From positions 1 to 64,000 of the forward strand of contig JAKSDK010000778.1 in assembly GCA_022360095.1 (NCBI GenBank): 64,000 bases of DNA. The letters are read 5' to 3'. Below are positions 51,104 to 60,419 of the stretch, one piece after another. Each line of letters begins with the position of its first letter. Position 1 is the first letter of the stretch. Origin of the DNA: Phycisphaerales bacterium. GTDB taxonomy: Bacteria > Planctomycetota > Phycisphaerae > UBA1845 > UTPLA1. The position numbers and the translations under genes were made by a program. The notes under the pieces are model-generated. The model was not told the DNA's origin, did no database searches, and was given only the letters and a program-made list of their open reading frames with translations.

Positions 51104-52765
51104 TTATTCGATATTCAGGTCTACGACGGCATAGGCTTCGTTCGAGAAGGCCGGTTGGAGTGGGCTCAGGTTGTGCCGGTGGTTCGGATAGGTGACGACA
51201 TATCGAGCGCCGAATTCGCGGGAGAGTTTTTTGGCACGGTCCGTATCCAGTTCGAGATAGCTTCGGTTGGCTTCGCCCAGACTCTGAAATTGACGGCCGC
51301 AGACGAACGTCAGGCGACGATACCATTCGACCGTATCCTGAGGCCGTATCGGCATGCATTTCCAATCCGCAACGACGGCTCGACGGGCGCTGATGCGAAA
51401 GTCGATGAAATCCGGCGGCACCACAAAGATCGCATCTTTGTCCGTGCGGGTCTGACACCAGTCGTACAATTCCGCCAACTCGGGCGGTTTTTTGCGCCCG
51501 AAGGTGTCTTTCCGAACAAGACCCTGTCGCGTCAGAAGGGCGATTGCCAAGATCACGGCCACGGCCGGTCCGAGACGAAGCGGCTGCAATATTCTCTGTG
51601 TGTGCAGGGCGGAGTGCGAGACGATGCGAATCGCGATCGCAGGCAGCATCACCTGGGCCATTAATTTCAGGCCGACGACGCTGATTCCGCAATAATACAG
51701 GCCCGCCACGAGCAGCGTGCATAAGCCAATCGACTTTAGCAACGACAATCGATTCGAGACGAGGCAATCGATCAGGGCCGCCGCGATCGCAATCTGAGCG
51801 GCCAAACGCAGAAAGGCGGCGATTCGATAAGGAAACAGCGAGACGACGAGCGGTACGCGCACCGGAATGGTCAGGAGCGCGCCGACGACCACGATCCCCA
51901 GGCAAGTGCCCAATGCGATCATGGCGCGGCGATTGAGCGGTCTTTTCGGAGGGCACACTTTGAGAGCGGCATAACCCAGGATCATAAGCGTCGCGAATTG
52001 GAGAAAAGGCGTCGGGCCCCAGGTCCGCGGCGCGAAATGCTGCGGCACGAAGATGTGATGAAGCACGTGGGAAGCTTTTTGGAAAATCTCAGGGTCACTC
52101 GTGGCCGAGAGGAGAAGCGGGGCGTGATACGCGAATGGACCGATCAGCGGAAGGCAAAGGAACATCCGCTGAGACCAGGAGGTCTTTTTCCAGTCGAACA
52201 CGACGATCGCGGCGACGAGGACGAGTATCCACGTCAAATAGCCTGCATGAAAAAGTCCGGCAATGGCCAACACGAGTGATGCCGCAAGGTGACGCTGATG
52301 GATCAGCAGGGCGATGCCCATCAACAAACCGACGCCTCCGATGGTCGACGGTTGAAAGTAGTTGGCGATGATATAGCTCCAGCCGAGCGAATTCAGTGGA
52401 GAGAATACGATAATGAGCAGGACCGTCCCCAGGGTGAGCACGGGGCGCGAAAAGAATCGTACGATCAGGGAATACACCGTCATCGCAAAGATCATGGAAA
52501 AAAGACCGTTGGCCAGCCCCATGACGATGTTCAGTGGTCCGACTTTGCTCAAGAGAATGATGACCCCGGTGAAAAGAGGATGAACAGGCGGCGTTTGCGC
52601 GGCGAACCAGTCGTTTGCCAGGAACGAGGGATCAAGCGATCGTAATCCGTGAATGAGGTATTGCCGGAGGTTTCCGGCTCCGTAGTTGAGTCCGTTGGCG
52701 AAGGCAAACGCTGCCGCCAATACCAGCGCCGGCGCGAGTTTCCAATGTGGGGATCGAGTCTGCAT
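51104..52765 (-). CDS. Polytopic membrane protein, DUF6798-like
   Basis: A 553-residue protein with about ten membrane spans in its first 400 residues, then a soluble C-terminal part (YDWCQTRTDKDAIFVVPP, RRAVVADWKCMPIRPQDTVEWYRRL) of the DUF6798 type. The first loop after span one (YLIHGLRSLDPSFLANDWFAAQTPPVHP) resembles the acceptor loop of GT-C enzymes, so it may be a lipid-linked sugar transferase; this is inference. It is the last gene of the cluster beginning with a YdjC-type deacetylase. Confidence 0.7.
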   Translation of the reverse strand: MQTRSPHWKLAPALVLAAAFAFANGLNYGAGNLRQYLIHGLRSLDPSFLANDWFAAQTPPVHPLFTGVIILLSKVGPLNIVMGLANGLFSMIFAMTVYSLIVRFFSRPVLTLGTVLLIIVFSPLNSLGWSYIIANYFQPSTIGGVGLLMGIALLIHQRHLAASLVLAIAGLFHAGYLTWILVLVAAIVVFDWKKTSWSQRMFLCLPLIGPFAYHAPLLLSATSDPEIFQKASHVLHHIFVPQHFAPRTWGPTPFLQFATLMILGYAALKVCPPKRPLNRRAMIALGTCLGIVVVGALLTIPVRVPLVVSLFPYRIAAFLRLAAQIAIAAALIDCLVSNRLSLLKSIGLCTLLVAGLYYCGISVVGLKLMAQVMLPAIAIRIVSHSALHTQRILQPLRLGPAVAVILAIALLTRQGLVRKDTFGRKKPPELAELYDWCQTRTDKDAIFVVPPDFIDFRISARRAVVADWKCMPIRPQDTVEWYRRLTFVCGRQFQSLGEANRSYLELDTDRAKKLSREFGARYVVTYPNHRHNLSPLQPAFSNEAYAVVDLNIE

Positions 52766-53458
52766 TTAGGTTTTGGCGATCAGGACGGCCTGATTGACGT
52801 AAATCGGGCCGAGCCATCGTCCGCATCGGTCGAGTTTGCGTAGCAGCGGGTTGAGACGGTGAACGACAAATGGGAACAAATGGATGCCGGTTGAATCAAT
52901 CTGTTTTCCACCTGTCGCCTTGATCCATCGACGAAGCTGGAACCAACCCGGCCAGTTTTCGAGACCGTCGTACGCGCGAATCCCCAAGGCATTGGCCATA
53001 ATGCACGACCATTTCCAAAAACGGTTCGGACAGGTGATCACGACATGTCCGCCGGGGCGGCATACGCGCAACAGTTCCATGACGGCCGTTTGCGGCGAGG
53101 GTGTATGCTCGATGCATTCCGACGAGATCACAACATCGAAGAAATCGTCCGGAAAGGACAAACGCGTGATATCTCCACATACCGGTTTGGCCCGACAGCG
53201 TGCACGGACTCTTTGAAGCAGTCGGGCGCCGATGTCCAGGCTGGTCACCCGGCCGCCGCGCTCCACCGCGCGTTCACTGAAACGGCCCGTTCCGCACCCG
53301 GCGTCCAGGACGTTGCGCCCGTTCAGATCAACCTTTGACAGGAACTCATCGAAGACGACGTCCAGGCGGCGCATGACGTCGTACTCGTTCATGACGTCGT
53401 CGAACGTGTCGGCAATGGTATCATAGAAAAGTTGTTTTTTTTCGACAACTGTAGACAT
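52766..53458 (-). CDS. Class I SAM-dependent methyltransferase
   Basis: A 230-residue enzyme with the SAM-binding motif VLDAGCGTGRFSERAVERGGRVTSLDIG, the acidic motif FFDVVISSECIEHTPSP, and post-motif GGHVVITCPNRFWKWS. The overlap of its ATG with the TAA of the GT2 gene (1 bp) indicates coupling. The target, perhaps a sugar or polyprenol-linked glycan, is not visible. Confidence 0.9.
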   Translation of the reverse strand: MSTVVEKKQLFYDTIADTFDDVMNEYDVMRRLDVVFDEFLSKVDLNGRNVLDAGCGTGRFSERAVERGGRVTSLDIGARLLQRVRARCRAKPVCGDITRLSFPDDFFDVVISSECIEHTPSPQTAVMELLRVCRPGGHVVITCPNRFWKWSCIMANALGIRAYDGLENWPGWFQLRRWIKATGGKQIDSTGIHLFPFVVHRLNPLLRKLDRCGRWLGPIYVNQAVLIAKT

Positions 53459-54573
53459 TATAAGGTGGTCATCGTTTCGGCGAGATTCAAACGGTCATTG
53501 CCGGTGCCGACAAATGGATCCGTGATGTTTCTTTGTTCGGGGTTCGCGGGATTTCGCGCGATTGATATCAGTTCCTGCACGACGAACGGCGGCCTGCCGA
53601 GGTTCGCGTTGTAAAGCCTGCCCAGATATTCGCCTAAAAGTCCGATGCAGAACAATTGGACGCCGCCAAGCAAGGCGACCAGCCCAGCCGTTGACGCCCA
53701 ACCGGGCACGGCGGCATCGTGGAACAAACCTGTCCACGTGATGTAGGCGAGGTATGCGAAGGCGAGCATGGAAAATGTGAGCCCGGTCCAGATTCCCAGT
53801 CGCAAAGGGACGATGGAAAAGCTGGTCAAGCCGTGAACGGCAAGGCGCAGCATTCTGGCAAGCGAAAACTTTGTTTCGCCCGCCGCCCGTTTTTCCACTT
53901 CATAGGGTATCTCGACGACGTGACAGCCGAGCCAGGGAATGAGTCCGCGCAGGAAAGGGACGCGCCCCCGATTTTGAAGCACAAGGTTGAGCACGGATCG
54001 ATCGAGCAGGCGGAATTCCGCTGCTGCGGGAGAGATCGGCACTTCGCACAACATGGAGAAGATTCGATAGAACGCCTTCGAGGTCATTCGCTTTAACCAT
54101 GGGGTGTCCTTCGAATCGCGCCGGATCATCTGAACGACTTTCGCCCCTTCCCGCCATTTTTCGATCATTTTCGGAATGAGGCGAACAGGCTGCTGTCCGT
54201 CGGCATCCACGGTGACGACGGCCCTGCCACGTGCCACGGACAAACCGGCGAGCAGGGCCGGCTGGTGGCCGAAGCGACGACTTAGTCGAACACCTTGCCA
54301 GTTCGGATGACGTCGAAGGCACGTTTTGATCACCTTCCAGGTCGAGTCGTCGCTGCCATCATCCACAAATACGACTTCATAGTCATTGCAATTCGGCAGT
54401 GACTCGATCTGCTCGATGATGTGCGGCAGGCTCGCCTCTTCGTTCAGGGCCGCGGTCACGATGGAACAGATCGGCCGAGAGACCGTCGGTTTCGTTGTCG
54501 ACCGGTCCGTCGGCCCGAGTCCGGGGCGGTCCATGCGGAAGGAGTCGAAGGTATTGGAGGTCCAGGTCATCAT
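53458..54573 (-). CDS. Family 2 glycosyltransferase with C-terminal membrane spans (GtrB/ArnC/DPM1-like)
   Basis: A 371-residue inverting glycosyltransferase. After a variable N-terminus it has CSIVTAALNEEASLP, VVFVDDGSDDST, RRFGHQPALLAGLSVARGRAVVTVDADGQQP, and REGAKVVQMIRRDSKD, with two C-terminal spans (FSMLAFAYLAYITWTGLF, GLVALLGGVQLFCIGLLGEYLGRLY). This is the architecture of enzymes that load a sugar onto polyprenyl phosphate. 190 bp of non-coding sequence separates it from the formyltransferase upstream. Confidence 0.92.
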   Translation of the reverse strand: MMTWTSNTFDSFRMDRPGLGPTDRSTTKPTVSRPICSIVTAALNEEASLPHIIEQIESLPNCNDYEVVFVDDGSDDSTWKVIKTCLRRHPNWQGVRLSRRFGHQPALLAGLSVARGRAVVTVDADGQQPVRLIPKMIEKWREGAKVVQMIRRDSKDTPWLKRMTSKAFYRIFSMLCEVPISPAAAEFRLLDRSVLNLVLQNRGRVPFLRGLIPWLGCHVVEIPYEVEKRAAGETKFSLARMLRLAVHGLTSFSIVPLRLGIWTGLTFSMLAFAYLAYITWTGLFHDAAVPGWASTAGLVALLGGVQLFCIGLLGEYLGRLYNANLGRPPFVVQELISIARNPANPEQRNITDPFVGTGNDRLNLAETMTTL

Positions 54574-54765
54574 GGTCCCAAGTTTGTCCGGTGAAAGCTG
54601 CCTTTATCTTTATCGGAGTTCGGGGGAAATAGGCGGAATCCTTCGTTGGGGGCCGGTGGGTTTTGTGCAACGCGCGAGTTTTGCGCGAAGTGGAGACCGC
54701 GGTCGGCTGTCCTCTGCACTGGTATTCGGGTCAAGAAGCACGCTTGGCCATGCCACCCATGCGCT

Positions 54766-55542
54766 TTATGCAAATCGCCCGTTCCTTCGCCTGAAGTCCT
54801 TCCAATGGTCCTTCGTGGGGAAGGAGAAGTAGCTGGCGTTGTTTCCGTTTGAGACGGGGACGAAGTCGTTCTTCTTGACTTTTTCCAGTGCCTCGATGAC
54901 GACCTCCACGCTGAGGTCAAAGCATTTGTCATACAGGTCATACAACGGCTGCCCCGATCGGATGGGGGTTGCTTTCTGCGCCAGAACGGCGCCGGCGTCG
55001 ATCTTTTTCGTCATGACGTGCACGGAGGCTCCGGTCCGTGGTTCTCCGCTCCGGTACGCTTGAAAAACCGGCCAGAGCCCCCCGTAGGACGGCAACAGGG
55101 CGGAGTGTCGATTGATGCAACAGATTCGCGGCAGGTCCAATAGGCGCTCTTTGAAAATCAGCGAATTGGACGAGACGATGACGTCGGGGTCTTTCTTTTC
55201 GATCCAATTCAGATGACGGCTTTGATTGATGTCGTATTCGACTTCGATGTAGTCAATGTTCCAGTGTTTGAGGACCGACCGAACGGAATAGAACGTGCCG
55301 TTTCGACGCACGGGCAATTTGTCGCGCAGGACCAGCCCGAATTTCCGAGACGCCAGCTTGAACATCTCCGAGAATTTCAAATAATACCAATGTCGTTTCA
55401 GGTACGTATCGATGTTGCTGCGGTCTGAGACTTTGGTCACGACGGCCGCGCCGACCACCGTGTCCGTGCATCGTTCGAGCACCCGATGAAGAAACTGAGG
55501 GTGGAAAAACGCAATCTCGTCAAGAACGAACACGATCCGCAT
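54766..55542 (-). CDS. Formyltransferase-family protein (ArnA-FT/Fmt N-terminal-like)
   Basis: A 258-residue protein with a formyl-transfer domain: PDVIVSSNSLIFKERLLDLPR, C-I-NRHSALLPSYGG (H-x-SLLP-x-x-x-G core), WPVFQAYRSGEPRTGASVHVMTKKIDAGAVLAQ. The family asparagine, histidine and aspartate are visible. It lacks the anticodon-binding part of Fmt, so it is a sugar-type N-formyltransferase by inference. Its start overlaps the end of the YdjC gene by 23 bp. Confidence 0.82.
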   Translation of the reverse strand: MRIVFVLDEIAFFHPQFLHRVLERCTDTVVGAAVVTKVSDRSNIDTYLKRHWYYLKFSEMFKLASRKFGLVLRDKLPVRRNGTFYSVRSVLKHWNIDYIEVEYDINQSRHLNWIEKKDPDVIVSSNSLIFKERLLDLPRICCINRHSALLPSYGGLWPVFQAYRSGEPRTGASVHVMTKKIDAGAVLAQKATPIRSGQPLYDLYDKCFDLSVEVVIEALEKVKKNDFVPVSNGNNASYFSFPTKDHWKDFRRRNGRFA

Positions 55543-56437
55543 TAGAAAGATCCTGAAGGTCACGCACCATGGCGTTGATCACCTCGTCCTGCATTGCCTG
55601 TTGTTCCCTTCGTCGATAGGGCGAGAGATAAGATTCTTCATATTGAATTCGTTCCGCATCTCTCTCGCACTCTCGCATTCCGCCCGGATGCAGCAGAATT
55701 TCGACCGAGCCGTTTTTCGGCACTCGGCATCCGACCATCTTCAAGGCGGACGTCACGACCGGCGTGACCATTCTGCCAGTGAACAGGACACCTAGAAAAT
55801 GATCGGCAGATTCGGCTGGATGACTGTTGAGCCGTTTGGCGGCGGACCGAGAGAGGAATCGAAGCAGCAGATGCTTAACAACATTGATCGGCCGCACATA
55901 AGGCAGGGAAGACAGCCCCAGGCGGTACATGAAAAACGGCTCTCGGGGGATACGAATGTAAGTGACCGGGTACTCGGAGGCAATCTCCAGGACACAGTCG
56001 AACACGAAGGGCACCATGTGCGTGTGCATGTGGCTGTCGAGGCGCAGAGGCGTGTCTGAGGTGAGCGTACGCCGAACCCTTTCGATCTGGGCGACGAGCT
56101 CATCTTTCACCTGGTCCTTCAAACGACTTCGCGCATCAGCCGTGGAAAGGACGTATCGGCGCCACAGCGAGCCGAAGGTGTTGCGAAGGATGCCCGCCGA
56201 ATCAACAAGCATGGGAACGCGATCGCGCGGGAGGACGGGAACGCCTTCTACCAGATTAAGGTGGATGGCCAGGGAGACGCCTTTCGTCTGCCTATAACGT
56301 GCGACGGCGTATTCGAACGCCGCTCCATTGGCCACGATGCTGGTGCTGTTGAGGCATCCGCCGTTCGCGCATTCCAGAATAGCGTCGGTGATGTTTTCGG
56401 AAATGCCGAAGTCGTCCGCATGAAGCTGGAGCTTCAT
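55520..56437 (-). CDS. YdjC/ChbG-type carbohydrate deacetylase
   Basis: A 305-residue metal-dependent deacetylase of the YdjC family: LQLHADDFGISENI at the N-terminus, HLNLVEGVPVLP, LDSHMHTHMVPFVF and ILLHPGGM. The D-D and H ligands of this family are present. It would remove an acetyl group from an amino sugar; in this cluster it could act on a polyprenyl-linked sugar, like ArnD. AAGGGA lies before the ATG. First gene of the cluster. Confidence 0.9.
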   Translation of the reverse strand: MKLQLHADDFGISENITDAILECANGGCLNSTSIVANGAAFEYAVARYRQTKGVSLAIHLNLVEGVPVLPRDRVPMLVDSAGILRNTFGSLWRRYVLSTADARSRLKDQVKDELVAQIERVRRTLTSDTPLRLDSHMHTHMVPFVFDCVLEIASEYPVTYIRIPREPFFMYRLGLSSLPYVRPINVVKHLLLRFLSRSAAKRLNSHPAESADHFLGVLFTGRMVTPVVTSALKMVGCRVPKNGSVEILLHPGGMRECERDAERIQYEESYLSPYRRREQQAMQDEVINAMVRDLQDLSNADRVRS

Positions 56438-56953
56438 TGGTTGTGAGTCCCTTCACAAGAAGCGGCAAACGGTCCATTCGTTCGCTCTTCGTGATGTAGT
56501 TCTACACGCTCCGGTCCCCTCTTTGCAAATGTGATTGACCGTCGTGCCGACGATTGTGTGATCTTGCCGTAAAAAAATGGGCGCCCGGCTCTGTAGGAGG
56601 CAGCCAGAGCCGGACGCCGCTGAGAATTAGGGATGATTGCAGGCCTTCTCAGTAAAGGCCAGGGTATGGGTCAATTGTTACTGCCAACCCACATGTCGTT
56701 CTCGTCGATGATCGAATGCCGATGTTCACTGCCGCTTGCGGTGAACACTTGAAACTTAAGATATAAAACCGCTCTGCGCCAAACGTATCTCGAGATTTTT
56801 TCGAAGGGTGATATTAATGCCGCGCGTCGATTCAAAATCATCCTGATCGCCTGATAACGCGTGTCATTGCATGCGACGATGAGTGTCCTTTTTCCTTGAT
56901 GGAGGATTCCGAGAGATGGTCGTTCGATCAGCCTTGGTATGCGCGCCGTCTTT
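56438..56953. other. Intergenic region between glycan cluster and FG-GAP gene
   Basis: About 515 bp. It contains a minus-strand terminator-like hairpin and, further on, a 7-bp stem TGTTCAC (56723-56729) / GTGAACA (56741-56747). No gene is supported. Confidence 0.4.
56573..56618 (-). terminator. Minus-strand terminator hairpin
   Basis: On the minus strand GGCGTCCGGCTCTG pairs with CAGAGCCGGGCGCC across an 11-nt loop and is followed by a T run. It could end the FG-GAP gene's transcript about 340 nt after its stop, insulating the deacetylase cluster that begins 140 bp further on. Confidence 0.65.
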
Positions 56954-59900
56954 CTAGCTGGTTTTATTGGGCACTTCTCTCCAGAAAAGGATTCGACGCT
57001 TCCGGGCTTCCTGGATGGTGATCATCTGTGGAATCGTGGTGGAGCCGATGGTGGTCGAAACGTTTTGCGGTACGACGTCCACTTCATAGGGCGCGTTGTT
57101 GGCCAGGCTGTGCAAGTAAACCCGCAGCTTGTATTGCTGGGACGGGTCTACGCCACCGAAATGGGCCCAGAGCGGCTCGCTGCCGCCGTAGCCGCGTGCG
57201 ACGCCGATATCTCGCCGTGCAAGGAAATTTGTGCCCGTGGCATCATACAGGTCTATGCGGACGCCCACGGCCGGCTTGTTGGTTCCGCCGCCGCCGCGTC
57301 CGACGATTCGGACCTTGAGGTAGTTTGCGTTGTTGGTCCGATTTTCGAGCAGAACGGTCGCCGCGCTCTCTCGTGTGATGGCGATGTCCAGATCGCCGTC
57401 GTTGTCGTAGTCGACGAACACGGCATCGTGTCCGGTGCCGTCGATTCTGGTTCCTTCGTCGGTCAGTCTGAACGTGCCGTCGTCCTCGTTGCGGTAGAGC
57501 ATGTTCGCGCCCGTGTGCGTGACGACATAGAGATCAAGGTCGCCGTCGTTGTCATAGTCTCCCCAACAGCAGCTTCGCTGACCCGAATCGTCGAGAACGT
57601 AGGCGGACGCGGTGACGTTGGTGAACGTCCCGGAGACGGAGGGACTCCAGGTCACGCTGTTCTGCCACAAGTAGCCTGTGTTGTTTGCGTCGCGGCGGGG
57701 GGCGAAAAGATCGAGATCACCGTCGTTGTCATAATCGCCCCAGGCGGAGCCGAATTTGTCGTTTGTTCCCGTCGTGACGGAGATGCCGCGGTTATTTTCG
57801 GTGTAGGTGCCGTCGCCGTCGGAGATAAAGAGTTTTCCGCCGCCGTGGTGATAGAAGAAGTCGAGGAAGCCGTCGCTGTTGACGTCTCCGCTGCTGCAGA
57901 AATCGCCGTCACCGACGTCGCCGGAATCATTGAGACCGAAGGAACTGTCGTTCGAGCCGGCGAGTTGAGGCGTTGAGACGCCCGGGTCGCCCTGGTGTTG
58001 ACCGATCCAATTGCTGTTGACACTGAACATGACGACGTCGCACCAGCCGTCGCGATCGACGTCTGCGGCGGCGACACCTTCATTACCATCGGGATTGCCG
58101 AAGCCGAGGTTGCCGATGTTACTGAGCGATCCGGACCCGTTGTTTTCGAATACGGCTTCGTTGAGGGTTCCGCCGACGCAGCTCATCCAGTAGTCGATAT
58201 CGCCGTCGTTTTCGATGTCGACGAAAGCGCCTTGCCGTCTTCCGTCGCTGAGCACCGATGCGGTAAAGCTCTGTCCGACATTGTTGTTGATCACGCGCCG
58301 AGCGGTGTTTCCGGTAACGACGGCGTCGAGATCTCCGTCGTTGTCGAGGTCTCCCCAATGCAGTCCCGATCCATAGGATTCGTTGGTGGTCGTCTGCATG
58401 TTGAAGGACTTCGCGATCGAGACGTTGCGAAAACGGGCGAGATCGACCGTGATGTTGTCCAGGCCCCAGGACTCATTTGCAAACGCCTCCAGGCCATCGG
58501 CGATAAACGTGATGTTGCTTACCGTGGAGGTCGCGACGAATGCGAGACTGACGCGGTAGATACCGTCTTGGTAGCTCCCGTATCCAAAGTTCCCGACTTG
58601 TTCAGCAGGGTTCTTGAAAGACGGGGAGTCGGTGGAGCGATTGGAAAAAGTTTCATGAAACACTTGGGTCCCGTCCACATCCACATTGACGTAATCGGGG
58701 CCCCACGTGTTACTGGACCCGTCCCATGAGTCGATGATGTACAGATCGAAGACGATCTCGTATGTTTCACCAACCTTGGTATTGAGTGCCAGTGTCGTAC
58801 TGTTCAGCTCACCGAACCGTCCGAGGAACGTTGTGAGAGTTCCATTCGTGTTGGTGGCGGAAGTCGACCATTCCGCGCCGACACCGGACTGGAAATCCGT
58901 TGCATAGGGGATGTTCGCCGGGACGATCAATCTTGGCGTTGGCACCGAGATCATGAATTTTTCGGTGGCTTCCGAACCTCCGCCATTGTCCTCGATCTTT
59001 GTTTTCGACGACATCGATGAGCCGGTCCATCGAAGAGCTTCGACATCGTTTGCCCCGGATTCGTCGGAAGCGGCGACGAAGATTTCGCCGGTGTTTGCGC
59101 CGGTATGAAGCTGAACCACGCGCGGTTCGGCGAGGATGTCCGTTCCGTTCTGCTCGCTCGACCAGCTTGACCCGTTCCAAGTCCGATACTGAAGTCGGTA
59201 TTCGCCGTTCTCAACGTAGGCCAACAAGGCCTCGTGACCCTCTGCTTCATAGACGATGTCAAATTGACATGAAGTGTAGCTGTCGGCGTTGGTCTCGACC
59301 TGCGCATTGCTGCCCCAGCTTGAGCCGTTCCAGGTGTTCACGTTAATGTCGTTATTTTGGTCGAGTGCGCCGAACAGGATCTCATCGCTGGCCGGATCGG
59401 CCGCCAGGCATACCCAACGTCCGTCACTGCCGATGTTCGGCATCAGCAATTCGGATGACCAACTCGAACCATTCCAGGTTCGATAGCGGGGATTGTTCTG
59501 CCCGTTTTGAATATAGGCGACCAGCAAGTGGCCTGACAGGCTTTCGTAGGCCGCGGCGAAACACTGTTCATTAAAGGTCTCGGTGTTGGTTTCCAGTGTC
59601 GTGACGCCGCTCCAGCTGCTGCCGTTCCAGAAAGAGGCATATAAGTCGTTTCCCGTGTTCACTGCAAGCAGGAGGATCTCGTTACTATTCGATTTTGGAT
59701 ACAGGGCGAGGAATCTGACACTTGAAGTGGACGGCAGCGATAATGTGTTCTCACCGGACAGGGTGCTGCCATTGTAGGTGCGGTAGCCGATGGTGTTGGC
59801 GTTGGAACCGCCGTCCTGCCAATAGGCGAGCAGCAGGTCTCCCGAATCCTGCTCATAGGCGAGATCCATGGCTCGCTTGGAATTGGTGTCGGCATCGCTG

Positions 59901-60241
59901 CAAACCTGCGTGGCACTGCTCCAGGAGCTTCCGTTATAAAACTGGATGTTGACGTCGTAGTTTTGATCGAGCGTGCCGCAGGCTTTTTCGTTGCGCGTCG
60001 GGCAATCCCGCAGAACGACCCAGTAAGGCTCCGCTCCCACCGAAGACATGGATAAGATCGAGCCCCAAGCGCTTCCATTCCAGATGGAATAGCGAGGCGT
60101 CGAGCTGCCGTTTCGGCTAAAGGCGATCATGACCGGCGATGTGCTGTCTGCATGAAGATCCTGGCCGTAAATCACCGATAATAGCGGCGAGATCGCCAGT
60201 GCAATCGCATACGGTCGCCATGTTCTGTTCCCACTCCGCAT
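56954..60241 (-). CDS. Large exported FG-GAP/VCBS protein with ASPIC/UnbV-like end
   Basis: The 1095-residue product (ATG preceded by GGAGGGTGATGAG) has a signal peptide (WRPYAIALAISPLLSVIYG). Residues about 30-420 are repeats centred on WNGSSW (WNGSAWGSIL, FYNGSSWSSATQ, TWNGSSWSSE), probably a beta-propeller. A jelly-roll-like stretch follows (IPYATDFQSGVGAEW, YEIVFDLYIIDSWDG). From about 640 to 1000 are FG-GAP/VCBS calcium repeats (DLDNDGDLDAVV, DIENDGDIDYW, DYDNDGDLDLF, DYDNDGDLDIA). The last 110 residues (NANYLKVRIVGRGGGGTNKPAVG, GSEPLWAHFG) match the ASPIC/UnbV domain. Cell-surface adhesion or binding is likely; ligand unknown. Confidence 0.87.
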   Translation of the reverse strand: MRSGNRTWRPYAIALAISPLLSVIYGQDLHADSTSPVMIAFSRNGSSTPRYSIWNGSAWGSILSMSSVGAEPYWVVLRDCPTRNEKACGTLDQNYDVNIQFYNGSSWSSATQVCSDADTNSKRAMDLAYEQDSGDLLLAYWQDGGSNANTIGYRTYNGSTLSGENTLSLPSTSSVRFLALYPKSNSNEILLLAVNTGNDLYASFWNGSSWSGVTTLETNTETFNEQCFAAAYESLSGHLLVAYIQNGQNNPRYRTWNGSSWSSELLMPNIGSDGRWVCLAADPASDEILFGALDQNNDINVNTWNGSSWGSNAQVETNADSYTSCQFDIVYEAEGHEALLAYVENGEYRLQYRTWNGSSWSSEQNGTDILAEPRVVQLHTGANTGEIFVAASDESGANDVEALRWTGSSMSSKTKIEDNGGGSEATEKFMISVPTPRLIVPANIPYATDFQSGVGAEWSTSATNTNGTLTTFLGRFGELNSTTLALNTKVGETYEIVFDLYIIDSWDGSSNTWGPDYVNVDVDGTQVFHETFSNRSTDSPSFKNPAEQVGNFGYGSYQDGIYRVSLAFVATSTVSNITFIADGLEAFANESWGLDNITVDLARFRNVSIAKSFNMQTTTNESYGSGLHWGDLDNDGDLDAVVTGNTARRVINNNVGQSFTASVLSDGRRQGAFVDIENDGDIDYWMSCVGGTLNEAVFENNGSGSLSNIGNLGFGNPDGNEGVAAADVDRDGWCDVVMFSVNSNWIGQHQGDPGVSTPQLAGSNDSSFGLNDSGDVGDGDFCSSGDVNSDGFLDFFYHHGGGKLFISDGDGTYTENNRGISVTTGTNDKFGSAWGDYDNDGDLDLFAPRRDANNTGYLWQNSVTWSPSVSGTFTNVTASAYVLDDSGQRSCCWGDYDNDGDLDLYVVTHTGANMLYRNEDDGTFRLTDEGTRIDGTGHDAVFVDYDNDGDLDIAITRESAATVLLENRTNNANYLKVRIVGRGGGGTNKPAVGVRIDLYDATGTNFLARRDIGVARGYGGSEPLWAHFGGVDPSQQYKLRVYLHSLANNAPYEVDVVPQNVSTTIGSTTIPQMITIQEARKRRILFWREVPNKTS

Positions 60242-60419
60242 CTCATCACCCTCCCATTGGGGTTGATCAGCGCCCACGAAAATCCCATGAGCCTTATCGT
60301 CAATATGCAATCTAGATTTGGGATCGGCAAAAGGCACGTGGGTATCGGACGCAGTGACCGTTCCGGCATCCGTGGGGATAATCGGACCGACGGCGACGAT
60401 ATGCTGCCAGGTTGTGGAC

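Noticed and set aside
56939..57976. 345-codon plus-strand frame rich in Val/Asp opposite the FG-GAP gene
   Set aside because: Its composition mirrors the repetitive DNDGD codons on the other strand; it is a repeat-derived shadow.
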